Notes under the pieces: model-generated | Database searches by the model: none | The model's input: the letters and a program-made list of their open reading frames with translations, nothing else | Told to the model about the DNA's origin: nothing | Shown here: positions 8,247 to 18,052 of the stretch, piece after piece | Layout: each line of letters starts with the position of its first letter | Numbering within the stretch: the first letter of the stretch is position 1 | From: Gemmatimonadota bacterium | GTDB lineage: Bacteria; Gemmatimonadota; Gemmatimonadetes; Longimicrobiales; Gaopeijiaceae | Assembly (NCBI GenBank): GCA_009841475.1 | Contig: VXLT01000199.1 | Span: 1-46,116 of the forward strand | DNA: 46,116 bases | Direction: 5' to 3' | Position numbers and translations under genes: made by a program

Positions 8247-11165
8247 ATGAGAAAAGAAGCGCCAACACTTCCGAACGCACAGCATGCAAAGGTGCTGGGC
8301 GGCATCCCGCAGGCCCCGGCCTTCCCCTGGGCCCCGGCCTTCGCCCGGGCTCTGGCCTTCCCCCTGGCCCTGGCGGTTGCTCTAACGGGCGCGTGCGCTC
8401 CCGATTCAACGGCCACCGGAGACACCTTCGACGTCCCGTTCGAACGCTTCGAACTCGACAACGGATTGGAAGTCATCCTCCATGTGGACGACTCGGATCC
8501 GCTCGCCGCGGTCGCGATGACCTTCCACGTGGGCTCGGCCCGCGAGGTGGAGGGGCGGACGGGCTTCGCGCACCTTTTCGAACACCTCTTCTTCCTGGAC
8601 TCCGAGAACCTGGGCCCGGGCGGGCTGGACAGGCTCATGACCCGCGTCGGCAGCTCGACCAACGGCTCGACCAGCCGCGACCGCACCAACTACTTCGAGG
8701 TCGTCCCCATCGACGGGCTGGAGAAGACGCTGTGGGCCGAGGCCGACAAGCTCGGTTTCTTCATCAACACCGTGACCGAATCGGTGGTGGCCAAGGAGAA
8801 GCAGGTCGTCAAGAACGAGAAGCGGCAGGGCGTCGACAATCGCCCGTACGGCCACAACGAGTATGTGATCGACCGGGCCATGTACCCGGAGGGCCACCCC
8901 TACCGCTGGCAGGTGATCGGCTCGCTCGCCGACCTGGACGCGGCCACCGTGGCCGACGCAAAGGAATTCCACGCGCGCTGGTACGGGTCCAACAACGCCA
9001 CGCTGGTCGTCGCCGGCGACATCGACGTCGATCAGACGATGGCGTGGATCGAGAAGTACTTCGGCGAGATCCCTTCCCGGCCGACGCCAGAAGTCGCCGA
9101 ACCCCCCGAGGTCCGGCTCGCCGAGACGCGGCGCCTCTACCACGAGGACAACTTCGGCAATCTGCCGCTCCTCACGCTGTCGTGGCCGTCCGTGCCGCGC
9201 TACCACGCGGACGCGTACGCGCTCGACGTGCTCTCCGACCTCCTGACCGACGGCAGGTCGACACCGCTATACAAGGTGCTCGTCGAAGAGGAGGAACTCA
9301 CGTCGCAGGTGACCACCTACCACAGCGCGCAGGAGCTTGCGGGCCAGTTCAACTTCCAGGCGCTCGCGTTTCCCGGCACCGATCTCGACGACCTGCTCGC
9401 GGCCGTCCATGCGGGATTCGCACGCCTCGAAGAGCAGGGGATCCCCGACGCGGAGCTGCAGCGCGTCAAGGCCGGCACCGAGACCGGATTCTACCGGGGG
9501 CTGTCGAGCGCGATCGGCAAGGCCTTCCAGCTGGCCGACTACGCCATCTTCGCCGGTGATCCGGGGTACGCCGGCGAGGACCTGCGGCGCATCCTGGCGG
9601 TGTCGGCGGAAGATGTGATGCGCGTCTACGAGACCTACCTCAAGGACCGGCCGCACGTCGCCACCAGCTTCGTGCCGCGCGGGCAGGCGGAGCTGGCCCT
9701 GGAAGGCTCCGAACCAGCCGAAGTGGTGATCGAGCCGATCGTGCAGGGAGCCGAGGCGGAATTCACCGTCGTGCGCGGTGAGGAGCGGACCCCGGCGGGG
9801 GCCTTCGACCGTTCGGTGGAGCCTCCCTACGGCGCGTCCCCGCGCGTGCGGGCCCCCGAAGTATGGCGAGAAACGCTTGCGAACGGTCTCTCCGTCCTGG
9901 GCGTCGAGGACCGGGAAACTCCGATGGTCCAGTTCGAGCTCAGCCTGCGCGGGGGGATGCTCCTGGAGGAACCCGGCCGCACCGGCGTCGCCAACCTGCT
10001 CGCCGAGACGATGCTGGAGGGCACCGCGAACCGCACGCCGGAGGAGCTGGAGCAGGCGATCGACCTGCTGGGCGCCTCCCTGAGCGTGTCCGGGGGCAGC
10101 ACCGGCTTCACCGTCTCGGGCAGCGTTCTGGCTCGCAACTACAACGAGACCATGGCGCTGGTCGAGGAGATCCTGCTGGAACCGCGCTTCGACCCCGAGC
10201 GCTTCGAACTCGCCCGTCAGCGGGTCATGAACGTCATCCGCAGGTTGGACGCGAACCCGTCGGCCATCGCCTCGCAGGCATTTGACCGCCTCCTGTACGG
10301 CGACCACATCCTCGCCCGGAACCGCTTCGGCACGCTCGAGAGCGTCGCCGCCTTCACCCTGGACGATCTCCGCGCCTACCACGCCACCGCGCTGGTACCC
10401 GGCGCAGCGGCGTTCCTCGTCGCGGGGGCGGTGTCCCCCGACGAGGCGACCGCCCCACTCGCCACCCTTGCCGCGCGGTGGGAGGACCGCCCCGCGCCCG
10501 CCCTCCCCGATCCCCCCGTCTGGTCGGACGACCGCGCGGGCCTGTACTTCATCGACGTCCCCGGCGCGGCCCAGTCGGTCATCAACGTCGGGCGCCTGGC
10601 GCTGGCCCGGACCGACGACGAGTACCACCCGGCCACCGTCATGAACTACCGCCTCGGCGGCGGTGGCTTCGCCTCCGACCTGACCCAGGTGCTACGCGAA
10701 GGCAAGGGGTACACCTACGGGGTCGGATCGAGGTTCCAGGGAGGCCACTACCCGGGCCCGTTCAGCATCAGCACCTCGGTGCGCTCCAACGTCACCCTGG
10801 AGTCGATGGAGATCATACGCGACATGCTGGAGACCTACGGCCCCACCTTCGACGAGGAGGACCTCGCGGCCACGCAGGGATTCCTGCTCCGCTCCAATGC
10901 ACGCGCCTTCGAGACGCTGGGCGCCAAGCTCGGGGTGGTCCGCGCGGTGAGCGACTACGGCTTCGCGCCCGACTACGTGCTGCAGCAGGAGCGGACCGTG
11001 CGCGAAATGACGATCGAGCGGGTGCGCGAGCTTGCGGCGCGGCATCTGAGCGGCGACATGGTGTGGCTGGTCGTTGGCGACGCGGCCACGCAGCTGGGGC
11101 GGCTGGAGGCGCTGGGGTTGGGGAGGCCCGTGGTGCTGGACCGGTCGGGGAGGCCCGTTGGATGA
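8247..11165 (+). CDS. M16 family zinc metallopeptidase lipoprotein, two-domain
   Basis: The 972-residue protein is predicted to be a periplasmic or outer-membrane-bound peptidase of the pitrilysin/processing-peptidase clan. A lipoprotein signal with lipobox LTGAC (Cys about residue 50) precedes a catalytic M16 domain with the inverted zinc motif H109-L-F-E-H113 and the third ligand in VVKNEKRQ (Glu 191). A second homologous half (about 540-960) starts at LANGLSVLGVEDRETP and has lost the motif (NLLAETMLEG), the usual inactive partner that forms the closed chamber. Length is typical of the fused form. The unusually long signal region is built from 18-base repeats (separate entry). Upstream AAGG lies five bases before ATG. 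Substrates are presumably short peptides. Confidence 0.92.
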   Translation: MRKEAPTLPNAQHAKVLGGIPQAPAFPWAPAFARALAFPLALAVALTGACAPDSTATGDTFDVPFERFELDNGLEVILHVDDSDPLAAVAMTFHVGSAREVEGRTGFAHLFEHLFFLDSENLGPGGLDRLMTRVGSSTNGSTSRDRTNYFEVVPIDGLEKTLWAEADKLGFFINTVTESVVAKEKQVVKNEKRQGVDNRPYGHNEYVIDRAMYPEGHPYRWQVIGSLADLDAATVADAKEFHARWYGSNNATLVVAGDIDVDQTMAWIEKYFGEIPSRPTPEVAEPPEVRLAETRRLYHEDNFGNLPLLTLSWPSVPRYHADAYALDVLSDLLTDGRSTPLYKVLVEEEELTSQVTTYHSAQELAGQFNFQALAFPGTDLDDLLAAVHAGFARLEEQGIPDAELQRVKAGTETGFYRGLSSAIGKAFQLADYAIFAGDPGYAGEDLRRILAVSAEDVMRVYETYLKDRPHVATSFVPRGQAELALEGSEPAEVVIEPIVQGAEAEFTVVRGEERTPAGAFDRSVEPPYGASPRVRAPEVWRETLANGLSVLGVEDRETPMVQFELSLRGGMLLEEPGRTGVANLLAETMLEGTANRTPEELEQAIDLLGASLSVSGGSTGFTVSGSVLARNYNETMALVEEILLEPRFDPERFELARQRVMNVIRRLDANPSAIASQAFDRLLYGDHILARNRFGTLESVAAFTLDDLRAYHATALVPGAAAFLVAGAVSPDEATAPLATLAARWEDRPAPALPDPPVWSDDRAGLYFIDVPGAAQSVINVGRLALARTDDEYHPATVMNYRLGGGGFASDLTQVLREGKGYTYGVGSRFQGGHYPGPFSISTSVRSNVTLESMEIIRDMLETYGPTFDEEDLAATQGFLLRSNARAFETLGAKLGVVRAVSDYGFAPDYVLQQERTVREMTIERVRELAARHLSGDMVWLVVGDAATQLGRLEALGLGRPVVLDRSGRPVG
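8313..8384 (+). repeat. 18-bp tandem repeat inside the M16 signal peptide
   Basis: Four consecutive 18-base units encode APAFPW, APAFAR, ALAFPL and ALAVAL. The first two units differ at only a few bases (GCCCCGGCCTTC shared). The repeat supplies the hydrophobic core just before the lipobox. Its in-frame period means copy-number change would lengthen or shorten the signal peptide without a frameshift. Confidence 0.75.
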
Positions 11166-11378
11166 AGAGAAGCCCGGGGTATGCCAAGTCTTCGGCCGCC
11201 TCTCGGCGGGGATCATCCACTGATTGCCAGGCAACGGCGCGACGCGGTCCTGCGCCCTAAAGGACTCACGAGGCAAGTCAACCGACCGGGCGGAGACGAT
11301 GATTGAACGCGAGCGCACGAACACGGTATCTGGCATTCCTGCGGCTGGCCGACGCGGACGTTGTCGGCGCGTGTAGCG

Positions 11379-12593
11379 ATGCGGTTGCCGTGTGCAACGG
11401 TGATAGCGGCATTGATCACGATGCCCGCCAGTAGAGTTGGCGGAACTGCCGCGTCGGCCCAGCAGATCAAGATCGACACCACCGGGGTCCGAATCGTCTC
11501 CTCCGACCCGCTCGGTTCCGATGCCATGTGTTCCCTCGGTGAAGAACCGACGTTCCATGTAGGCGACGACCAGAGCAGCGAGGAGCTGTGGTTCTCGCGC
11601 GTCCTGGGCCTCGCCAGGCTGTCCGATGGCTCCGTTGCGGTCGCCGATGACGCGTCCAGCGAGGTACGCATCTTCGACGCGGCCGGCAGGCACCTCCGCT
11701 CCATGGGGCGGGAAGGCGAGGGTCCGGGAGAGTTTGACCACCTCTGGTTCATGTGGCGCCTGCCGGGAGACACCCTGTGGGTTGGCGACTACAGACCCTG
11801 GCGTTACCACCTGTACGCCGTGACCGGGGAGCACATCAGGACGGTGACCATGGATCCGTTCTACGAGAACCGGAGCCGTGGCGGCGGAGTGCTCGCGAAC
11901 GGCGTTTCGATCAACGTAAGGCTCGAGCAAGCCAGGCGACGGGATTTCAGGACACCCGATACCTGGCACGTCGAAGCCCACGGAACGGACGGTAGGCTGC
12001 TGGGGACACTCATGACCCTGCCGGGGCGTACCTTTGGCCGGGGGAGTAGCGGGATCCTGGAAAGCCCCTGGTTCGAAGCCAACTCATCGATCGACGTGAG
12101 GGGCCGCACAGTCGCGGTTGCCAACGGCCTCGACCCCGAGGTCAGGGTCCTGGACGACGAATTGCGCTTGCGCCTGATCATCCGTTGGGACGCCCCTGGA
12201 CGTGAAGTGACGGCCGCGCACATTCGGTCGGCCAGGGAAGCCGCGAGGCGGCGGGCCAGGGAAGCCGGGGATGTCTCGCCGCTGGAGCGGACCCTGCTGA
12301 ACTCGGACCGGCCTGCGGCAAACATCTTTCCCGCCGTCAGCTCGGTCATGGCAGGCGTGGATGGAACCGTGTGGGTGTGGCGCTACCCGCGGCCGGGAGG
12401 GGTGCCCGGACAGTCGCGGGTGATGGCCTTCGGCGCCGACGGGGACTTCGTGTGCTACCTGTCCCACAACAAGAACAACTACACGATCTACGAGTACGGT
12501 GCGGACTACGTGCTCGGGGTGCAGGCAGACGAACTCGGTGTGCCGCATGTGGCGATGTACGACCTGCTGCGACCGGCCATGCCACTACGGTAG
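11379..12593 (+). CDS. Secreted six-bladed beta-propeller protein (NHL/6-bladed family)
   Basis: About 404 residues from ATG 11379 (the track start TTG 11361 is six codons upstream). A signal peptide ([18 protein letters not shown]) is followed by repeated propeller-blade patterns such as [30 protein letters not shown] and [10 protein letters not shown], and later [15 protein letters not shown] and [11 protein letters not shown]. The 'GREGxGPGEF' turn is the usual mark of the six-bladed propeller proteins abundant in Gemmatimonadota and Bacteroidota. Function is unknown: binding or scaffolding in the periplasm or outside the cell is likely, but no catalytic motif is visible. The preceding 213 bases hold no gene, only a small CCGCC-TCTC-GGCGG hairpin near 11196-11209 behind the M16 gene. 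Confidence 0.75.
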   Translation: MRLPCATVIAALITMPASRVGGTAASAQQIKIDTTGVRIVSSDPLGSDAMCSLGEEPTFHVGDDQSSEELWFSRVLGLARLSDGSVAVADDASSEVRIFDAAGRHLRSMGREGEGPGEFDHLWFMWRLPGDTLWVGDYRPWRYHLYAVTGEHIRTVTMDPFYENRSRGGGVLANGVSINVRLEQARRRDFRTPDTWHVEAHGTDGRLLGTLMTLPGRTFGRGSSGILESPWFEANSSIDVRGRTVAVANGLDPEVRVLDDELRLRLIIRWDAPGREVTAAHIRSAREAARRRAREAGDVSPLERTLLNSDRPAANIFPAVSSVMAGVDGTVWVWRYPRPGGVPGQSRVMAFGADGDFVCYLSHNKNNYTIYEYGADYVLGVQADELGVPHVAMYDLLRPAMPLR

Positions 12594-12652
12594 TTCCGGC
12601 GATGCACCCAGCCCTCGGTGGCACACCCGCCGCCGAACCGCATCCCCGGTCT

Positions 12653-12694
12653 ATGACCCACGACATCCACGAGCGGTTGCTCCACAAGCCATGA
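12653..12694 (+). promoter_or_regulatory. 13-codon mini-ORF coupled to recQ, copy of the recQ start
   Basis: ATG 12653 opens [13 protein letters not shown] followed by TGA, and that stop overlaps the recQ start as ATGA at 12691-12694. The first 20 bases (ATGACCCACGACATCCACGA) are identical to the first 20 bases of recQ, 38 bases downstream. The arrangement could be an accidental partial duplication or a leader peptide that couples translation into recQ. No Shine-Dalgarno sequence is evident before either ATG. Confidence 0.5.
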
Positions 12695-14520
12695 CCCACG
12701 ACATCCACGAAGTCCTCCACCGCGTCTTCGGGTACCCCGGCTTCCTCGGCCACCAACAGGCCGTGATCGAGCACACCGTTGCTGGCGGCGACAGCCTGGT
12801 ACTGATGCCCACCGGTGGCGGCAAGTCACTCTGCTACCAGATCCCGGCGATCGTGCGCGAAGGGATGGGGGTCGTCGTCTCGCCCTTGATCGCGCTCATG
12901 CGGGACCAGGTGGAGGGGCTCCGCCAGGCGGGGGTGCGTGCGGCCTGCCTCAATTCCACGCTGACCTGGCGGGAGGTGCAAGAGGTGGAAGCCGCCGCGC
13001 TCTCCGGCGCCCTGGACCTCCTCTACGTCGCCCCGGAGCGGCTCCTGGGGGAGCGCACGCTGGAGTTGTTGTCCCGCATCCGCCTGGCCCTCTTCGCGAT
13101 CGACGAGGCGCACTGCGTCTCCCAGTGGGGCCACGACTTCCGCCCCGAGTACCTGCAGCTCTCGGCCCTGCACGATCGCTTTCCGGCCGTCCCGCGCATC
13201 GCGCTGACCGCGACCGCCGACGAGCCCACCCGGCGCGAGATCGTGCGCCGCCTCGGGCTGGGCCGCGCAGCCCGGTTCGTGAGCGGCTTCGACCGCCCCA
13301 ACATCCGGTACGCGGTCGTGCCGAAGAACCGTGCCCGGCAGCAGCTCCTGCGCTTCCTGGAGGAGCGCCACCGCGGCCACGCCGGGATCGTCTACTGCCT
13401 TTCGCGCCGGCGCGTGGACGATACCGCCGCGTGGCTCCGTGGTGAGGGGATCGACGCGCTGCCGTACCACGCGGGTCTCTCCGGGGAGACCAGACAGCGT
13501 CATCAGGACCGCTTCCAGCGCGAGGAGGGGGTGGTCATGGTCGCGACCGTCGCCTTCGGGATGGGGATCGACAAGCCCGATGTACGCTTCGTCGCCCACC
13601 TTGACCTGCCGAAGAGCATCGAGGCCTACTACCAGGAGACCGGCCGCGCGGGGCGTGACGGAGAGCCGGCCGACGCCTGGATGGTCTATGGGCTGCAGGA
13701 GGTAGTGACGCTCCGCCACATGGTGGAAAACTCGGAGGCCGGCGAGGCCCGCAAGCGGGTTGAACTGCGCAAGCTCGACGCGATGCTCGGGTACTGCGAA
13801 CTGGCTACCTGCCGGCGCCGGACCCTTCTCTCGTACTTCGGCGAGGACCTGCCGGAGGACTGCGGCAACTGCGACAACTGTCTCACTCCTGTCACGACCT
13901 GGGACGCCACGGAGGCGGCCCGCAAGGCGATGTCGTGCGTGTCGCGTACCGGCCAGCGCTTCGGCGCTGCCTACCTGATCGACGTGCTCCGGGGTCGGGA
14001 TACCGAGCGTATCCGCCGCTTCGGACACGACCGGCTGCCGACCTACGGCGTAGGCGCGGACCTGGGGCCCTTCGAGTGGCGGTCGGTCTTCCGCCAGCTG
14101 GTCGCCCGCGGGCTGCTGAGCGTCGACGTGGAAGGCTACGGCTCCATCCGCCTCACCGGCGACAGCCGGCCCGTGCTTCGAGGTGACGTGGAGGTGCTGA
14201 TGCGCCGCGACGTCCGTCCGACGCCGCGGAAGTCCCGCCGACAGCGCGGAGAGACCGGGTCGCCGCCTGATCCGGCCACCTGGGACGAAGCTCTCTGGGA
14301 GGCGCTGCGAAAGCGGCGCACCGAACTCGCTTCCGCCCAGGGAGTCCCGCCCTACGTGATCTTCCACGACTCCACGCTGCGGGAGATGATTGCGCACCGC
14401 CCTCGCACGCCCGATGATTTCTCCAGGCTCAGCGGTGTGGGGGACACGAAGCTGCACCGCTACGGGGCGGACTTCCTTGGCGTGATCGCCGCGCACGAGG
14501 GGGATTCGGCCCCGGGCTAG
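12691..14520 (+). CDS. recQ: ATP-dependent DNA helicase RecQ
   Basis: RecQ unwinds DNA 3' to 5' in recombination and replication-fork repair, usually with RecJ and SSB. From ATG 12691 the product has 609 residues, the bacterial RecQ norm. Seen in order: motif 0 region [16 protein letters not shown], Walker [16 protein letters not shown] box ([20 protein letters not shown]), aromatic-rich loop included, motif [15 protein letters not shown], the zinc-binding RecQ-C cysteines (GYCELATC ... DCGNCDNC), a winged-helix region, and a C-terminal HRDC domain ([18 protein letters not shown]). The track start at 12499 lies inside the upstream propeller gene and is rejected. It follows the propeller gene by about 100 bases, within which a duplicated copy of its own start is found. 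Confidence 0.96.
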   Translation: MTHDIHEVLHRVFGYPGFLGHQQAVIEHTVAGGDSLVLMPTGGGKSLCYQIPAIVREGMGVVVSPLIALMRDQVEGLRQAGVRAACLNSTLTWREVQEVEAAALSGALDLLYVAPERLLGERTLELLSRIRLALFAIDEAHCVSQWGHDFRPEYLQLSALHDRFPAVPRIALTATADEPTRREIVRRLGLGRAARFVSGFDRPNIRYAVVPKNRARQQLLRFLEERHRGHAGIVYCLSRRRVDDTAAWLRGEGIDALPYHAGLSGETRQRHQDRFQREEGVVMVATVAFGMGIDKPDVRFVAHLDLPKSIEAYYQETGRAGRDGEPADAWMVYGLQEVVTLRHMVENSEAGEARKRVELRKLDAMLGYCELATCRRRTLLSYFGEDLPEDCGNCDNCLTPVTTWDATEAARKAMSCVSRTGQRFGAAYLIDVLRGRDTERIRRFGHDRLPTYGVGADLGPFEWRSVFRQLVARGLLSVDVEGYGSIRLTGDSRPVLRGDVEVLMRRDVRPTPRKSRRQRGETGSPPDPATWDEALWEALRKRRTELASAQGVPPYVIFHDSTLREMIAHRPRTPDDFSRLSGVGDTKLHRYGADFLGVIAAHEGDSAPG

Positions 14521-14656
14521 CCGCCTTGGCCGACGCCGGGACCACCTGGACGGGTACGATCATGGAATGGGGTGCTTGATGGTCACAGCAATCCGCAACC
14601 GCCACGCCGTCAACCGCCGGGCAGTCGGGTGGGTCCACGGTGGGAATCATCGCGTG

Positions 14657-15838
14657 ATGTCCTTCATCCGTGCCGCCGGCAGCCGCGCAATCGCCGTTCT
14701 CCCGCTGCTGCTGGCCGCGGCCGGGTGCGGGTCCGGCAACCCGGGCGGCGGCACGGCCTGGCCGGACGCCGACTGGCCCGTCTCAACCCCGGAGGCGGAG
14801 GGCGTCGACCCCGCCGCGATCGACTCGCTCGTCGCCGACATCGACGCCGGCAGGTACGGCCTCATCGACCACTTCCTCCTCATCCGCAACGGGCGCGTGA
14901 TCGCCGACCATCGCTGGGACCACTCCGAGCGCTACGCGGAACTCCTGGCCGATCAGGACGACACCGCCGAGCACCAGTACAACTACGACCACCCCGCGTG
15001 GCATCCCTACTTCCGGGACACCGACCTCCACACACTCCAGTCGGTGACCAAGAGCGTCATGTCGGTGGCCTTCGGCATTGCGGTCGACGCAGGGCACATT
15101 CCCGGTGTGGACGTCGCCGCCTGGCCCTTCCTGGAAGCCTACGGACCGGATCTGACGGACCCCGGACGCGCCGCGGCAACGATCGAGGACTTCCTCACCA
15201 TGCGGAGCGGCATCGACTGGGCAGTCCCGGGTCAGACCTATGAAGACGAGACGCACCCCACGGTGGTCCTCGAAGCCAGCGACGCCTGGATCGAGTACGT
15301 GGTCGGACGTCCCGTCGGCACGGCCCCGGGGACGCGCTTCGACTACAACGACGGGGTCAGCGTCCTGCTGGGCCGGATCGTGCGGGAAGCCACCGGGCAG
15401 CGCATCGATGCCTGGGCCGAAGAGCACCTCTTCGCTCCCGTAGGAATCGACGACTACTACTGGAAGATCACGCCCCGTGGAGAAGTCGATTCGGAGGGTG
15501 GCCTCTACCTCGCCACCCACGACCTCGCCCGGATCGGCTACCTGATGCTGCATGGAGGCGAGTGGGATGGCCGCCGGGTCGTCTCGGAGGAGTGGGTACA
15601 GGCGTCGACTTCCCCCGTGGTCACCGAGCCCGGCTACGGATACCAGTGGTGGATCCCCGCCCATGAGAACGGCGAGACGACAATCTTCGCGGCAAACGGC
15701 TACGGGGGACAGTTCCTCCACGTCGTCCCCGAGTACGACCTCGTTTCGGTCTTCAACGGCTGGACGCTCCACCAGCGTGCCGAGATGTCCAGCTGGATGG
15801 CGCTGCAGCGACGAATCCTTCCGGCGATCAGGCCCTGA
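14657..15838 (+). CDS. Serine hydrolase lipoprotein, class C beta-lactamase/DD-peptidase fold
   Basis: The 393-residue product from ATG 14657 starts with a lipoprotein signal peptide (LLLAAAGC). The fold is that of the Pfam Beta-lactamase family, with the nucleophile motif S129-V-T-K132 (HTLQSVTKSVMS), the Tyr motif Y230-N-D and a C-terminal segment ANGYGGQFLHVVP at the place of the KTG/HxG box. Such proteins act as esterases, D-aminopeptidases or carboxypeptidases as often as beta-lactamases, so no antibiotic resistance should be assumed. The ORF track's start at 14567 would add a 30-residue N-terminal stretch incompatible with a standard signal; GTG 14654 is an alternative. The SulP gene begins 12 bases after the stop, suggesting one transcript. 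Confidence 0.85.
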   Translation: MSFIRAAGSRAIAVLPLLLAAAGCGSGNPGGGTAWPDADWPVSTPEAEGVDPAAIDSLVADIDAGRYGLIDHFLLIRNGRVIADHRWDHSERYAELLADQDDTAEHQYNYDHPAWHPYFRDTDLHTLQSVTKSVMSVAFGIAVDAGHIPGVDVAAWPFLEAYGPDLTDPGRAAATIEDFLTMRSGIDWAVPGQTYEDETHPTVVLEASDAWIEYVVGRPVGTAPGTRFDYNDGVSVLLGRIVREATGQRIDAWAEEHLFAPVGIDDYYWKITPRGEVDSEGGLYLATHDLARIGYLMLHGGEWDGRRVVSEEWVQASTSPVVTEPGYGYQWWIPAHENGETTIFAANGYGGQFLHVVPEYDLVSVFNGWTLHQRAEMSSWMALQRRILPAIRP

Positions 15839-15850
15839 CGGGGACTGTTC

Positions 15851-17506
15851 GTGCACCTCCCGGAGCGCTACGATCTTCACGCCTTCCGCGGCGATCTCTT
15901 CGGCGGCCTGACCTCCGCGGTCGTGGCACTGCCGGTGGCGCTCGCCTTCGGCGTGGCCTCGGGGCTGGGCGCGGCGGCCGGGATGTACGGCGTGATCGCC
16001 GTGGGATTCTTCGCCTCCGTCTTCGGCGGCACGCGTTCCCAGATCTCGGGTCCGACCGCGCCGATGACCGTGGCCATGGCCGTCATCGTGACGACCCACG
16101 CGTCCACACTCGGCGAGGCCTTCGCGATCGTCGTCCTCGCCGGGCTGCTGCAGGTCGCGCTCGGCACGCTGAGAATCGGCCGCTTCGTCGTCTACACGCC
16201 GCATGTGGTGGTGTCGGGGTTCATGTCGGGCATCGGGATCATCATCATGCTGATCCAGTCGCTGCCGTTCCTGGGAGCCCCTTCGCCGAGCGGCGGCGCG
16301 CCCGGCGCGATGCGGGCGCTTGCGGCGGCCGTTCAATCCATCAACCTCGAAGCGCTGGTGCTCGGGGCGGTCACGTTGGCGGTTGTCGTCCTCTGGCCGC
16401 GGCGCCTGTCCAGGTTCGTACCCCCGGTGCTGGTGGCGCTGGTGGCCGGGACGCTGATGGGCGTCCTGTGGCTGACCGATGTCCCGGTGATCGGCGAGAT
16501 CCCCAGAGGGCTGCCGGGGGTTCAGGTGACCCTTCCTTCAGCGGGTTTCCTGCTGGGAGCCCTGCAGCCCGCCCTCATTCTGGCGCTTCTGGGGTCGGTG
16601 GACAGTCTGCTGACCTCGCTGGTGGCGGACTCGCTTACGGGCCAGCGTCACAGACCGGACCGGGAGCTGATAGGGCAAGGGATCGGCAACATCGCCGCAG
16701 GCGTCTTCGGCGGTTTGCCCGGGGCGGGCGCCACGATGGGCACCGTCACCAACATCCGCGCCGGGGGGACCACGCAGATGTCGGGTGCGTTGCGGGCGAT
16801 TCTCGTCCTCGGACTCCTCCTCGGCCTCGGCCAGTTCGTTCAGCCGATCCCGCACGCCGTCCTGGCGGGAATCCTGATGAAGGTGGGATGGGACATCATC
16901 GACTGGCGGCTCCTCAGGCGCATCCACCGCATCCGCCGCGCCCACCTGGTGGTAATGCTGGTCACGCTTGGGCTAACGGTCTTCGTCGACCTTGTGACTG
17001 CGGTCGCGATCGGCCTGATCGTCGCAGGCATGGCCCATGCACAGGCGATGGAAGTGCTGGAGCTCGACAGCGTGGTCTCGGTGCCGTTGCTCGATTCGGA
17101 GTTCTTCGCCGAGCACCCGGAGATGTTGGCCGCGGCCGACGAGTATTCCGCACGTGCCGGGCTGGTGGCACTGAGGGGGAGCTTGACGGTGGCGTCCGCG
17201 CACAGGCTGGTCGGCGTTATCGGAGGGGACATCGCCGAACACGAACTCGTCATATTCGACTTTTCCGGCGCCACCTTCGTGGACGACAGCGCGGCGATGC
17301 TCGTCGAGCAGCTCATCGAAGTGGCCGAAAGGTCGAATACGGGGGTGATCGTGATGGGCCTGAAGGGAAAGGTCGCGGATACGCTTCACGGGCTCGACAT
17401 CTTCCGCCGCGTTCCGCCGGGTCACATTGTCGGCACGCTCGACGAAGCGCGCGAGGTCGCGATCAGGCTCCTCGGGATAGGCGCTCCCGGGGCGGCCGAC
17501 CGCTAA
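15851..17506 (+). CDS. SulP/SLC26 family anion transporter with STAS domain
   Basis: The 551-residue inner-membrane protein has the SulP layout: an N-terminal region (LFGGLTSAVVALPVALAFGVASGLG) and about 14 hydrophobic segments up to residue ~405, including the GGLPGAGATMGTVTNIRAGG signature near the centre, then a cytoplasmic STAS domain (about 435-540) with VIFDFSGATFVDDSAAMLVE. Family members carry sulfate, bicarbonate, chloride or dicarboxylates; no bound carbonic anhydrase gene or sulfur gene sits nearby, so the substrate is open. GTG 15851 is the only reasonable start. The stop lies 12 bases from the end of the convergent small secreted gene, with no hairpin between, so the transcripts may overlap. 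Confidence 0.92.
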   Translation: MHLPERYDLHAFRGDLFGGLTSAVVALPVALAFGVASGLGAAAGMYGVIAVGFFASVFGGTRSQISGPTAPMTVAMAVIVTTHASTLGEAFAIVVLAGLLQVALGTLRIGRFVVYTPHVVVSGFMSGIGIIIMLIQSLPFLGAPSPSGGAPGAMRALAAAVQSINLEALVLGAVTLAVVVLWPRRLSRFVPPVLVALVAGTLMGVLWLTDVPVIGEIPRGLPGVQVTLPSAGFLLGALQPALILALLGSVDSLLTSLVADSLTGQRHRPDRELIGQGIGNIAAGVFGGLPGAGATMGTVTNIRAGGTTQMSGALRAILVLGLLLGLGQFVQPIPHAVLAGILMKVGWDIIDWRLLRRIHRIRRAHLVVMLVTLGLTVFVDLVTAVAIGLIVAGMAHAQAMEVLELDSVVSVPLLDSEFFAEHPEMLAAADEYSARAGLVALRGSLTVASAHRLVGVIGGDIAEHELVIFDFSGATFVDDSAAMLVEQLIEVAERSNTGVIVMGLKGKVADTLHGLDIFRRVPPGHIVGTLDEAREVAIRLLGIGAPGAADR

Positions 17507-17518
17507 GACGAGACGCGG

Positions 17519-18052
17519 CTACCCCTCGCCGCCGCTCCCCTCGTCGTCCGCGTTGGCCGCCTTGAAGGCCTCCGCGAACTCCGCCAGCTTGGCCCGCAGG
17601 GCCTCGCCCAGGACATCCGCCGTCGTGCCCGCCTCGGCCACGCCCACCGTGGTCGCATACCAGGTCACCGCCTCCGGCAGGGTGATCTGCGTGTCCCGGA
17701 TCATCTGGGTCGCCTGTTGCACCCGCACGGACACCGAGTAGCCGACCACACCCGCGACCCCGCCCCCGCACTCGAAGGTCACGCGCAGCTCGGGCAGGCC
17801 CGGTGATTCGAGCATCTCGCGCTCGGTCAGCAGCGGCACCTCGGCTTCCGTGAGCACGGTTTCCGCGTCGGCGCGGATCGATTCCGCCGAAACGCCCGCC
17901 CCTTCACATCCCTGGTTGGTCTCGGCCCGAATGTACAGTCCGTTCAGCCCCTCCAGGGTGTAGCGGTTCCAGACGGTGTCCTGGGCGGCGGCTCCAGGGC
18001 TGGTCAGGGGGGCCAGCAACAGGGCCGCCAGCAGCCCTCGTACCTTGCCCAT
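17519..18052 (-). CDS. Small secreted protein of unknown function, last gene of the DUF1592 unit
   Basis: The 177-residue product from ATG 18052 begins with a signal peptide (GLLAALLLAPLTSPGAAAQ) and has no family I recognise. The mature part starts DTVWNRYTLEGLNGLYIRAE and holds two cysteines (NQGCEGAG and TFECGGG) that could form a disulfide bond, a predicted alpha/beta middle with RVQQATQMIRDTQ, and an acidic Gly-rich end. The start overlaps the stop of the ankyrin gene as TGATG, so the two are almost certainly translated in a coupled way; the ORF track's start nine codons upstream lies within the ankyrin frame and is not preferred. Coupling suggests it works with the ankyrin protein in the periplasm or outside. 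Function unknown. Confidence 0.75.
   Translation of the reverse strand: MGKVRGLLAALLLAPLTSPGAAAQDTVWNRYTLEGLNGLYIRAETNQGCEGAGVSAESIRADAETVLTEAEVPLLTEREMLESPGLPELRVTFECGGGVAGVVGYSVSVRVQQATQMIRDTQITLPEAVTWYATTVGVAEAGTTADVLGEALRAKLAEFAEAFKAANADDEGSGGEG

Noticed and set aside
14657-15838. Beta-lactamase controlled by the BlaI/M56 pair
   Set aside because: The hydrolase lies 23 kb from blaI, and its fold is shared by many esterases and peptidases; no BlaI-like inverted repeat was noticed before it.
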